Assembly (NCBI GenBank): GCA_964194935.1
Contig: CAXMOL010000121.1
Coordinates: 1 to 7,893, forward strand
Origin: JACZWZ01 sp964194935
Lineage (GTDB): Bacteria; Actinomycetota; Acidimicrobiia; Spongiisociales; UBA11373
Reading direction: 5' to 3'
DNA length: 7,893 nucleotides
This document shows, piece after piece, positions 1-5,410 of the stretch (position 1 is the stretch's first letter; each line of letters begins with the position of its first letter). The notes beneath the pieces were generated by a model. That model did no database searches. It worked only from the letters and a program-made list of their open reading frames with translations, and was not told the origin of the DNA. The translations under genes and the position numbers were made by a program.

Positions 1-43
1 GCTCCTTAAGAGCCGCAAATGTCGACTGGTTGTCGTTTGCCAC
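1..43 (-). CDS. Possible 5' end of a leftward gene, cut by the window edge (doubtful)
   Basis: Reading leftward from a GTG at 43, the frame stays open to the window edge for 14 codons (VANDNQSTFAALKE). A GGAG lies 3 bases before the start, at plus-strand 47-50, which is close for a Shine-Dalgarno. The hydrophilic start followed by an amphipathic stretch looks like a normal protein N-terminus, and the position would make it divergent from the DUF983 gene. Fourteen codons are too few to identify a family or to exclude chance. No ATG start exists on this strand in bases 1-91. Confidence 0.2.
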   Translation of the reverse strand, partial: MANDNQSTFAALKE

Positions 44-91
44 CGTCTCCGCTTCCGGCTCGCGGCGGGGAGCCCGCGATGACGCGCGAGA

Positions 92-469
92 ATGCCCGCC
101 GTGTTGCGTCGCATCTTCCGAGCCTCGTTACGCCGTTGTCCCAACTGCGGGCACGGCGGAGTCTTTCAATCCTGGGGCACGATGGTCGACAGATGTCCGA
201 CCTGTGACCTCCAGTACGAACGCGAGGAGGGCTACTGGTTGGGTGCCGTGCTCATCAACACGGTGGTCACAATCGGACTCTTTATGGTGACCATGATCAC
301 TTGGGCAATCGCATCCTGGCCCGAGCCGCCGTGGACGACCATGACGGCAACCGGGATCGTCATAAACCTGATCGTGCCCTTGCTTTTTTATCCGCTATCG
401 AAAACGCTGTGGGTCGCCATCGAGATATCGGCTCATCCGCCGGTCGTGGGTCCGCGGTCTTTCGACTAG
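92..469 (+). CDS. DUF983 family zinc-ribbon membrane protein
   Basis: Small membrane protein of 125 residues with the DUF983 layout: an N-terminal zinc ribbon followed by two membrane helices. The ribbon is seen as CPNCG (C16, C19) and CPTC (C35, C38), about 16 residues apart. It is followed by the family-like EEGYWLGAVLINT segment that leads into helix 1 (about 51-74). Helix 2 covers about 86-106 (VINLIVPLLFYPLSKTLWVA), and a short tail ends the protein. The family's molecular role is not established; in other bacteria members are often near cytochrome oxidase or membrane biogenesis genes, which are not seen here. The frame has a stop at 80-82. ATG 92 has no properly spaced Shine-Dalgarno, while GTG 101 has GAGA at 88-91 nine bases before it, so the true start could be 101. 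The gene ends inside the peptidase gene's stop codon (shared CTAG, 466-469). Confidence 0.85.
   Translation: MPAVLRRIFRASLRRCPNCGHGGVFQSWGTMVDRCPTCDLQYEREEGYWLGAVLINTVVTIGLFMVTMITWAIASWPEPPWTTMTATGIVINLIVPLLFYPLSKTLWVAIEISAHPPVVGPRSFD
466..469. other. Palindromic CTAG shared as stop codon by two convergent genes
   Basis: CTAG reads the same on both strands. TAG at 467-469 ends the DUF983 gene, and TAG on the minus strand (468-466) ends the DUF885 gene. The two coding regions therefore overlap by four bases and leave no space for an intergenic terminator; any 3' end signal must lie inside the opposing coding sequence. Confidence 0.95.
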
Positions 470-2133
470 ACGTTCCTGACGTGAGCCCGAAGTGTGTCGA
501 GGCCTACGGCACCAACCTCGAGTAGGCGGGCATGGAACGCCTTCTGGTCGAAGCCGGTACCGAGCCGGGCGCGTTCGTCGCTACGCAGGTCCCGGATCGC
601 CTGCTGCCCCACCTTGTATGAGATCGCTTGACCGGGCCAGCCGAGGTAGCGGTTCATCTCCGAAACAGACACGGCGTGTTCTTGGGCCGCATAAGACTCC
701 AGCATCTCCACGCCAGCCTCGAATGTCCACCGTTCGCCCGGATGGAATGGTTGGTCGACGGGAATCTCGAGTTCTAGATGAGACCCGATGTCGATCACCA
801 CCCGACACGCCCGCAGCATCTCGGAGGCGAGCTTGCCCATCACGTAGTCAGGCTTTTCGAGGTACCCGAGCTCCTCCATGAGGTCCTCGGCGTACAGAGC
901 CCAACCCTCGCCAGATCCCGCGTACCAGACCATCACCTTCTGCATCCGTGAGAACCGATCGCCAGCCGTCAGCTGCAGGCCCACCTGCAGGTGATGACCG
1001 GGAAAGCCCTCGTGGTAGGCGGTACTGACCTCACCAAACAAGGGGATCTGCTGCTGGTTCCCCTTCGACCAGTAAACGGTCCCAGGGCGTGTGAAATCCT
1101 CACTTGGCTGGTTGTAGTAGGCCCCCAGCGAGGCCCCCGGCGGAGTCATCTTCACGTCGATCGACCGGATCGGCTCTGGGACCTCGAAGTGGGTCCCATC
1201 GAGCTCGCGCAAACCGATCTCCTGGCGCTCGAGCATCAATTCGACGAACTCATCCTGGGTCTTGGTGGCGCGGGCCGGGTCGGTGAGAAGCAACTCGAGC
1301 GTCTCCGCCAAGTCACCGCCGGGGAGAATCTCTTCGGCAACGGTGGCCATCCTCGACCGAAGCCGTTCGACCTCACTCCAACCCCACTCGTACGTCGAGA
1401 TCGGATCAATCTCGGTACCGAGGAATCGCGCTGAGTGCAGAACGTATCGATCGCGACCTACCCCATCGCTTTCGCCCGCGACGGGGAGGTAGTCACTCTC
1501 CAAGAAGCCGCTGAACTCCAAGAACGCAGCTTTGGCAGTTATCACCCCATCGGCAATTCGAGCAACGGTGGCGTCATCCACGACCTCGGCTGATTTCACT
1601 GCAAACGCGTCGAACAGGGACTCGTCTCCGGCGAGGTTGCGGGCCTGGCGCATCACCTCGACGACCTGGCGCCGAGCCACCGGGAGTCCCCTCTCCTTGC
1701 CGAGTGAGAGCGTCGCGACATATTGCCGCAACGCCACCGGAAGCTTCTCGAGCCGGGAGGCGACGTCGGCCCATCCTTGAGCGGTGCTGGGGTCCATTTG
1801 CTCAAACGCATCGCGCAGATCCTGCATGGGTGATGCGATGCTGTTCAGTTTCTGGAGATCCTCACCTGCGTCGTGAAAGAGGATGTCACGAGCGAGTTCG
1901 TCTCTGGCCACATCTACAGCGAGCTGCGACCACTCGTCGTCCGGCGCCGGCAGTGCATCGATTCTGGCCACCTGATCACGCTGCAGATCGGCGAGCGCCT
2001 CCAGGCCTGATGGAGACAGATCCGGCCATTCACCGTCGTGGCCGGCAATACCGAGGTAAGTCGCTTGCGTCGGCAGGGCTGCAGCCGTCTCGTCGACTAT
2101 TGCGCTGCTGAGGCCGTAGATATCCAGATCCAT
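466..2133 (-). CDS. DUF885 family zinc metallopeptidase-like protein, cytosolic
   Basis: Protein of 555 residues, about the usual length for the DUF885 family, which is related to gluzincin peptidases. The zinc-site motif HEGFPGHH lies at residues 374-381, with H374, E375 and H380/H381 as likely metal and catalytic residues. Further family hallmarks are the GEGWALYAEDL segment (408-418), RACRVVIDIGSH (441-452) and PGQAISYKVG (500-509). The N-terminal half is a helical region typical of the family. No signal peptide or membrane helix is seen at the N-terminus (MDLDIYGLSSAIVDETAAAL), so I expect a cytoplasmic enzyme, whereas many relatives are secreted or lipoproteins. Substrate is unknown; peptide hydrolysis is inferred from the motif. 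The ATG at 2133 is supported by GGAG four bases upstream and a TATCGT -10-like box at 2161-2166. The gene is divergent from azlCD and convergent with the DUF983 gene. Confidence 0.9.
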   Translation of the reverse strand: MDLDIYGLSSAIVDETAAALPTQATYLGIAGHDGEWPDLSPSGLEALADLQRDQVARIDALPAPDDEWSQLAVDVARDELARDILFHDAGEDLQKLNSIASPMQDLRDAFEQMDPSTAQGWADVASRLEKLPVALRQYVATLSLGKERGLPVARRQVVEVMRQARNLAGDESLFDAFAVKSAEVVDDATVARIADGVITAKAAFLEFSGFLESDYLPVAGESDGVGRDRYVLHSARFLGTEIDPISTYEWGWSEVERLRSRMATVAEEILPGGDLAETLELLLTDPARATKTQDEFVELMLERQEIGLRELDGTHFEVPEPIRSIDVKMTPPGASLGAYYNQPSEDFTRPGTVYWSKGNQQQIPLFGEVSTAYHEGFPGHHLQVGLQLTAGDRFSRMQKVMVWYAGSGEGWALYAEDLMEELGYLEKPDYVMGKLASEMLRACRVVIDIGSHLELEIPVDQPFHPGERWTFEAGVEMLESYAAQEHAVSVSEMNRYLGWPGQAISYKVGQQAIRDLRSDERARLGTGFDQKAFHARLLEVGAVGLDTLRAHVRNV

Positions 2134-2136
2134 GGG

Positions 2137-2141
2137 TCTCC
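2137..2141 (-). promoter_or_regulatory. Ribosome binding site of the DUF885 gene
   Basis: GGAGA on the minus strand, with GGAG ending four bases before the ATG at 2133. Spacing is slightly short, but this is one of few recognisable Shine-Dalgarno sequences in the window and it supports the chosen start. Confidence 0.5.
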
Positions 2142-2160
2142 ATCGGGGTTCGCCGAGGCG

Positions 2161-2166
2161 ACGATA
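2161..2166 (-). promoter_or_regulatory. Putative -10 box for the DUF885 gene
   Basis: TATCGT on the minus strand fits the TANNNT pattern of -10 elements. It lies 27 bases before the ATG at 2133, which would give a 5' leader of roughly 20 bases containing the GGAG. No convincing -35 hexamer is seen, which is not unusual in actinobacteria. Confidence 0.35.
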
Positions 2167-2176
2167 GCGACGCCGG

Positions 2177-2182
2177 TAGGGT
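2177..2182 (+). promoter_or_regulatory. Putative -10 box for azlCD, possibly leaderless
   Basis: TAGGGT fits TANNNT and ends 10 bases before the ATG at 2193, a distance that would place the transcript start at or just before the start codon. The same bases (GGTAGGG) could alternatively act as a Shine-Dalgarno about 11 bases from the ATG. The sequence alone does not decide between the two. Confidence 0.3.
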
Positions 2183-2192
2183 GCCTGGCCCT

Positions 2193-2885
2193 ATGCAGCA
2201 CTCCCCAGACCGACGCGGGCCGTTTGTAACCGGGCTTCTCGACCTCGGGCCGATCCTGGTCGGCGTCTTTCCATTCGGACTCATCGCCGGAATCGCTGCA
2301 GTGGACGCAGGCCTCGGCTCGGTCCAGGCCTACGCGACCTCACCCATCGTGTTTGCCGGAGCCGCGCAGTTGGCGATGATGGACCTGATTGCCAGAGATG
2401 CGGCGCCGGTAGTGATCGTTGCCACCGCCCTCGTGATAAACGCTCGGTTCGTCATGTACAGCGCTGCACTCGCCCCGGCTTTTCGTGAGCTTGGTCCGAT
2501 TCGCAAGGCATACGGAGCCTTCGTGATCACAGACCAATCTTTCGCCGTAAGCGTGGTGCGATTTGACCGGATCGACGAGCCACTGGCAGATCGTTTCGCA
2601 TACTTCATGGGGGCATCGCTTGGTCTGTGGGGGACATGGCAGATCTCTTCGTTGACCGGGGTCGTACTGGGAGCAGAGCTTCCCGCGGAATGGTCGCTCG
2701 ACTTCGCCATCCCACTCGTGTTCATGGCGCTGCTCTTTCCGGCCATCAAGGACCGGGGAACCACCATTGCCGCGATCACCGCGGCCATTGCTGCTGTCGC
2801 ACTGGTATCCCTGCCATTGAACCTGGGACTCCTGGTCGCAGCAGGAATCGGCCTTACGGCCGGCGCGATCTGGGGTAGAGGATGA
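2193..2885 (+). CDS. azlC: AzlC family branched-chain amino acid exporter, large subunit
   Basis: Large subunit of the AzlCD (YgaZH/BrnFE) two-component exporter, which in characterised relatives expels valine, leucine, isoleucine and sometimes methionine across the inner membrane. Of 230 residues, the family signatures are FPFGLIAGIAAVDAG near 26-40, SPIVFAGAAQLAMMDLI at 50-66, the INARFVMYSAAL motif at 82-93 and FVITDQSFAVS at 110-120. Several hydrophobic segments follow, the last two at about 190-207 and 211-228. I chose ATG 2193; a GTG at 2181 in the same frame would add only four residues. The stop overlaps the azlD start as ATGA (2882-2885), so the subunits are probably translationally coupled. 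Actual substrate specificity cannot be read from the sequence. An Lrp-type regulator often accompanies the pair elsewhere, but none is present here. Confidence 0.92.
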   Translation: MQHSPDRRGPFVTGLLDLGPILVGVFPFGLIAGIAAVDAGLGSVQAYATSPIVFAGAAQLAMMDLIARDAAPVVIVATALVINARFVMYSAALAPAFRELGPIRKAYGAFVITDQSFAVSVVRFDRIDEPLADRFAYFMGASLGLWGTWQISSLTGVVLGAELPAEWSLDFAIPLVFMALLFPAIKDRGTTIAAITAAIAAVALVSLPLNLGLLVAAGIGLTAGAIWGRG

Positions 2886-3211
2886 CCACGCACTCCCCCA
2901 CCCTCATCTGGCTGCTGCTGGGAGTCACCGCCGCCGGGACGTGGTTGTTCAGGTTGTCGTTCATCGCTCTGCTGGGAAGGATCTCGGTGATTCCGGATCT
3001 GGCAATGCGGATATTGAAGTTGATCCCGGCCGCCGTCCTGGCTGCGATCCTGGCACCCTCGCTCACCCATGCCAGCGGCGCGTTCGACCTGGGATCTGAT
3101 CGGTTCATCGCAGGATTGATTGCTGCGGTCGTCGCCTGGCGCACCAAGAACGTTCTCGCCACGATTGGGGTCGGGATGGGATTGTTGTGGACGCTGCAGG
3201 CTCTCGCCTGA
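2882..3211 (+). CDS. azlD: AzlD family branched-chain amino acid exporter, small subunit
   Basis: Small integral membrane partner of AzlC, 109 residues, the usual size. It shows the family pattern: helix 1 ending in GTWLFRLSFIALLGR (19-33), the LIPAAVLAAILAPSLT stretch at 47-62 and AAVVAWRTKNVLATIGVGMG at 81-100, with the conserved Arg-x-x-Asn. Three to four membrane helices are apparent. It begins within the azlC stop codon (ATGA), which supports one transcript and stoichiometric synthesis. The gene ends 49 bases before the end of the convergent secreted-protein gene. It is expected to be needed with AzlC for export; no other partner is nearby. Confidence 0.92.
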   Translation: MTTHSPTLIWLLLGVTAAGTWLFRLSFIALLGRISVIPDLAMRILKLIPAAVLAAILAPSLTHASGAFDLGSDRFIAGLIAAVVAWRTKNVLATIGVGMGLLWTLQALA

Positions 3212-3260
3212 AAGACAACCGCTATTTACCAGGCGCTGCGGCACCTCATCACCGATCGGT
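3212..3260. other. Short convergent gap with a 10-base perfect palindrome
   Basis: The 49 bases between the azlD stop and the stop of the opposing secreted-protein gene hold no gene. ACCGATCGGT at 3251-3260 is a perfect palindrome directly abutting the TAG of the leftward gene. It has no loop and no T-run, so it is not a recognisable intrinsic terminator. The bases before it (about 3229-3245) are GC-rich but show no strong stem. Confidence 0.4.
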
Positions 3261-4115
3261 CTACGGCGCCAGCAAAGGACAATCGAATTCAGCCGAGCCA
3301 AAGATCGTGTCGTCGTTTGCCGGGCTGCTCAGCAGCGCCACCGACGACGCCAACGGTTCGAATTCGAGCAATCCCGGCACCCAGAAGTAGTCCGTTGTCG
3401 CGTACTCCCAGTTGATTCCGTCACCTGTTGTAGCCGATGCCGTTGTAAAGCCATCGAAGGTGCAAAACATCCCGTCGAGATGCGTGACCCCGCCTCCGAT
3501 TGGGAATCGGGCCACCGAACCGGTCCCGGCGATGGTTGCCTCGAAGATGTCGCATCCGGGGGCGAAAAAGAACCCGACCAACTGCGTCGATGCGCCGCTG
3601 TCGACAAACGCGAACCCGACGTCCTGTCCTCTACCGCCGAAGTCCTGAGCACCCAGAGCCTTCACCGGACCGAAAACGGCCGTTTGGGTCGCGTAGCCAT
3701 AGCTGAACACCATCTGCACCCACCAGTCCCCTCCGGCATCCCGATAGCCGATCAACTGATCGACGTTCCCGTCTCCGTCGAAGTCACCACTCACGGAAGT
3801 CACATCGGGTCCCGGTCCGGGGATGAGCGGGCTCGGAAGTCCCTCACAGGCCCCGGCCGGAGGAGGTGGTGGCGCCGCGGTCGTTGCGGTGGTTGGCGAC
3901 GCTGCCGTCGTCGGGGCAGGAGTCGTAGTCGTCTCGATCGCCGCAGCCGTCGTCGTGGGATCGACCGATGTGGTCGTAGGTCCGCTGGTGCCTGTTGAAT
4001 TCGAAGCTACGGACGATCCGTCGTCGTCGCTGAGGAGCACAAAGATGAGCACGGTCAGCAAGATCGCGATGATCGACCCCAAGATGACGAGTACCCGCTG
4101 CGGCCTGGGATCCAT
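3261..4115 (-). CDS. Membrane-anchored secreted protein with Thr/Pro stalk and one DxDGDG calcium-type loop
   Basis: Not assigned to a named family. Counting from ATG 4115 (284 residues), the order is: a short basic N-terminus (MDPRPQR), one hydrophobic helix (about 8-28), an acidic DDD just after it, a low-complexity Thr/Ala/Pro stalk (about 40-87, ending PPPPP), and then a C-terminal domain of about 195 residues. The N-in, C-out charge pattern suggests an extracytoplasmic domain anchored by an uncleaved helix. GDFDGDGNVDQLIG (110-123) carries D111, D113, D115, N117 and D119, the spacing of FG-GAP/dockerin-like Ca-binding loops; only one copy is present. Four cysteines (90, 188, 218, 279) could form two disulfides. 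The frame stays open upstream, with a possible start at 4196, but that extension is hydrophilic, would overlap thiI, and precedes a good N-in anchor, so 4115 is preferred. No Shine-Dalgarno precedes it; a TAACCT box lies 8 bases upstream. Function unknown. Confidence 0.75.
   Translation of the reverse strand: MDPRPQRVLVILGSIIAILLTVLIFVLLSDDDGSSVASNSTGTSGPTTTSVDPTTTAAAIETTTTPAPTTAASPTTATTAAPPPPPAGACEGLPSPLIPGPGPDVTSVSGDFDGDGNVDQLIGYRDAGGDWWVQMVFSYGYATQTAVFGPVKALGAQDFGGRGQDVGFAFVDSGASTQLVGFFFAPGCDIFEATIAGTGSVARFPIGGGVTHLDGMFCTFDGFTTASATTGDGINWEYATTDYFWVPGLLEFEPLASSVALLSSPANDDTIFGSAEFDCPLLAP
3855..3980 (-). repeat. Low-complexity tract coding for the Thr/Ala/Pro stalk
   Basis: On the plus strand this tract is dominated by GTCGTNG-, GTGGT- and GGAGG-like words. 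In the coding sense it reads as runs of ACG/ACC, GCN and CCN codons, giving TTT, TTTT and PPPPP runs (residues about 46-87). There is no exact long repeat unit; it is compositional. Such tracts are typical of extended, often O-glycosylated linkers and are prone to length variation between strains. Confidence 0.7.
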
Positions 4116-4123
4116 GGTGCCAA

Positions 4124-4129
4124 AGGTTA
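4124..4129 (-). promoter_or_regulatory. Putative -10 box, leaderless-type, for the secreted-protein gene
   Basis: TAACCT on the minus strand fits TANNNT and ends 8 bases before the ATG at 4115, with no Shine-Dalgarno between them. This geometry puts the transcript start on or next to the A of the ATG, as in leaderless actinobacterial genes. It also supports ATG 4115 over the upstream start at 4196. Confidence 0.4.
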
Positions 4130-4153
4130 GAGCGCTTGTCCCTACCCGAGCGG

Positions 4154-4159
4154 TATCCT
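4154..4159 (+). promoter_or_regulatory. Putative -10 box for thiI
   Basis: TATCCT fits TANNNT and ends 24 bases before the ATG at 4184, which would give a leader of about 18 bases containing GGAG. A TTGTCC at 4136-4141 resembles a -35 but is only 12 bases away, too close to pair with it. The leftward promoter of the secreted-protein gene lies in the same 68-base divergent gap. Confidence 0.35.
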
Positions 4160-4174
4160 GAGCAGGTCCCCGTT

Positions 4175-4178
4175 GGAG
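4175..4178 (+). promoter_or_regulatory. Ribosome binding site that decides the thiI start
   Basis: GGAG lies five bases before ATG 4184. It favours this start over the in-frame TTG at 4136, whose 16 extra residues show no similarity to ThiI N-termini and overlap the likely promoter. Confidence 0.55.
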
Positions 4179-4183
4179 TTCAG

Positions 4184-5332
4184 ATGCTGATTGCATCTCT
4201 TGATCCTGAGATCTACCTCAAGTCACCTCGCACCCAACGTCGCATGGTCGGCGCGGTCGAGGTGGCTATTTCGGCTGCGCTCAAAGGCCCGGTCGGAACC
4301 AATCTGATCTCCGGCCATCGGCTGATCGTGACAACCACAGCAACCGATGCGGTAGACCGGTTGTCGAGGGTCTTTGGAGTGCGCGCAGTCGAAACCGTCG
4401 CCGAGGTCGAGTTCTCTGGTGTCGCCGATCTGAGCCGACTCGTGGCCACTCATTTCGCCCCGGCGGTCACCGGCCACACCTTTGCGGTTCGTCCGACGAG
4501 GATCGGATCACACGATTGGTCATCGCAGGATCTCGCTGTAGCAGCCGGCACCCTCCTGGTAGAGGCCGGAGGCACCGTCGATCTGACCCAACCCGAGGTG
4601 ATGGTTCGGGTCAGGGTTGTTAGGGACTTGGCCTATCTCACGCTCGCCGTCGAAAAGGGCGTGGGTGGTCTGCCGGCCGGGACTCAAGGTCGCGCACTTG
4701 CCATGTTCTCCGGGGGAATCGACTCACCCGTGGCCGCATACCTCATCTCCCATCGCGGCGTGGCGCTGGACTACCTGCACTTCTCACTCGGGTGCGGCCA
4801 GGCGGACCACGCTGCCGGGATTGCCCACCTGCTGACCGAGCGCTACGGAGCCGGGACCGATCCGCTGCTGCACGTGATCGACCTCGAACCGGCAATCGAC
4901 GCCATCCAGACTCGGGTCCCTGCCCGGGAGCGGCAAATGGCCCTAAAAGGGCTCATGTACCGCTCGGCAGAGGGTGTGGCCCGCGCCCACCGAGACATCC
5001 GAGCCATCGTGAATGGCGAGTCTCTCGGCCAGGTGTCTACCCAAACACTCGACAACGTGGCGACGCTGGATCGAGTCATAGACATGCCGATGCTTCGCCC
5101 ATTGATCGGACTCGACAAGACGACGATCATCGACAAGGCCAGGCAGATCGGAACTCTGGAGGTCTCATCCCGAACCCGAGAGACATGCGACATCTCCGGA
5201 GGAGCCAGAGTTTCCGTTTCCACATCTCCCAGCAAACTCACCGCGATCATGGGTGAGTTGGAAGATCTGGTCGGCGACGCAATCGTGACCGGGAAGTCGA
5301 TGCGGCTGGCCGACTGGGTTCCCGGCCTCTAG
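4184..5332 (+). CDS. thiI: tRNA sulfurtransferase ThiI, short form without rhodanese domain
   Basis: ThiI adenylates U8 of tRNA and transfers sulfur to give 4-thiouridine; in some bacteria it also serves thiazole synthesis. Counting from ATG 4184 (382 residues): an N-terminal ferredoxin-like part (1-75, with EIYLKS at 9-14), a THUMP domain (about 80-160), and a PP-loop ATPase with SGGIDSPVAAYLISHRG (176-192). Conserved segments NGESLGQVSTQTLDN (277-291) and RPLIGLDK (305-312) follow. C335 in RETCDIS sits where E. coli has Cys344. The C-terminal rhodanese domain with the second catalytic cysteine of E. coli ThiI is absent, as in many Gram-positive and archaeal forms, so the sulfur donor must differ. 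The residues after C335 (GGARVSVSTSPSKL) lack the usual KHP-like motif, and the N-terminus reads LDPEI rather than the common YGEI. The SGGIDSPVA loop and LKS element look more like archaeal-type ThiI; that is an impression. No cysteine desulfurase or thi gene is adjacent. Confidence 0.88.
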   Translation: MLIASLDPEIYLKSPRTQRRMVGAVEVAISAALKGPVGTNLISGHRLIVTTTATDAVDRLSRVFGVRAVETVAEVEFSGVADLSRLVATHFAPAVTGHTFAVRPTRIGSHDWSSQDLAVAAGTLLVEAGGTVDLTQPEVMVRVRVVRDLAYLTLAVEKGVGGLPAGTQGRALAMFSGGIDSPVAAYLISHRGVALDYLHFSLGCGQADHAAGIAHLLTERYGAGTDPLLHVIDLEPAIDAIQTRVPARERQMALKGLMYRSAEGVARAHRDIRAIVNGESLGQVSTQTLDNVATLDRVIDMPMLRPLIGLDKTTIIDKARQIGTLEVSSRTRETCDISGGARVSVSTSPSKLTAIMGELEDLVGDAIVTGKSMRLADWVPGL

Positions 5333-5338
5333 AACCAG
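5314..5338 (+). terminator. Weak hairpin spanning the thiI stop codon
   Basis: CTGGGTTC (5314-5321) pairs with GAACCAG (5332-5338) with one bulged G and a 10-base loop; the stop codon lies at the base of the loop. No T-run follows, so an intrinsic terminator is doubtful. It could equally be chance. Confidence 0.15.
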
Positions 5339-5395
5339 CCAGGACACACGCCATCGGCCTCCACTGATGCCGAGCTTGGCACCACCGGGCAGGAC

Positions 5396-5401
5396 TACCG
5401 T
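5396..5401 (+). promoter_or_regulatory. Putative -10 box for the ABC exporter operon
   Basis: TACCGT fits TANNNT and ends nine bases before the ATG at 5411. A TTGGCA at 5376-5381 matches the -35 consensus at five of six positions, but the 14-base spacing is short. No Shine-Dalgarno lies at a useful distance from the ATG; AGGA at 5391-5394 is 16 bases away. A leaderless transcript is therefore plausible for the first gene. The rest of the 78-base gap (5333-5410) shows nothing else I can name. Confidence 0.35.
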
Positions 5402-5410
5402 GTTCGCCTC

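Noticed and set aside
61..78. CGCGG/CCGCG inverted repeat before the DUF983 gene
   Set aside because: A five-base stem in very GC-rich sequence is expected by chance, and no known regulatory motif fits it.
3..290. Frame open from the left edge through the DUF983 gene, with a CPPCC sequence
   Set aside because: The DUF983 frame has a coherent zinc ribbon and helices, and the alternative frame has no such order. The cysteines are out-of-frame readings of Arg/Ala-rich codons.
2330..3301. Long leftward open frame (323 codons) opposite azlC-azlD
   Set aside because: Its product is a Gln/Arg/Pro/Ser-rich string with no domain or membrane logic, while the opposite strand encodes two well-recognised membrane proteins. 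It is a typical antisense shadow in high-GC DNA.
3855..3980. Tandem-repeat or CRISPR-like array in the GTC/GTG-rich tract
   Set aside because: There are no regularly spaced identical units or spacers; it is codon-level low complexity encoding a Thr/Ala/Pro stalk.
3120..3998. Rightward open frame (292 codons) opposite the secreted-protein gene
   Set aside because: The product is rich in Arg, Cys and Gly with runs of basic residues mirroring the Thr/Pro codon tract. It overlaps the azlD end and has no Shine-Dalgarno or recognisable motif.
4136..4183. TTG start 16 codons upstream of thiI, and the 27-codon upstream extension of the secreted-protein gene to 4196
   Set aside because: The two extensions would overlap each other head to head and cover the likely promoters. 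GGAG before ATG 4184 and the TAACCT box before ATG 4115 give better starts.
4843..5250. Leftward open frame (135 codons) inside thiI
   Set aside because: Shadow of conserved thiI motifs; low-complexity Ser/Arg-rich product with no family features.
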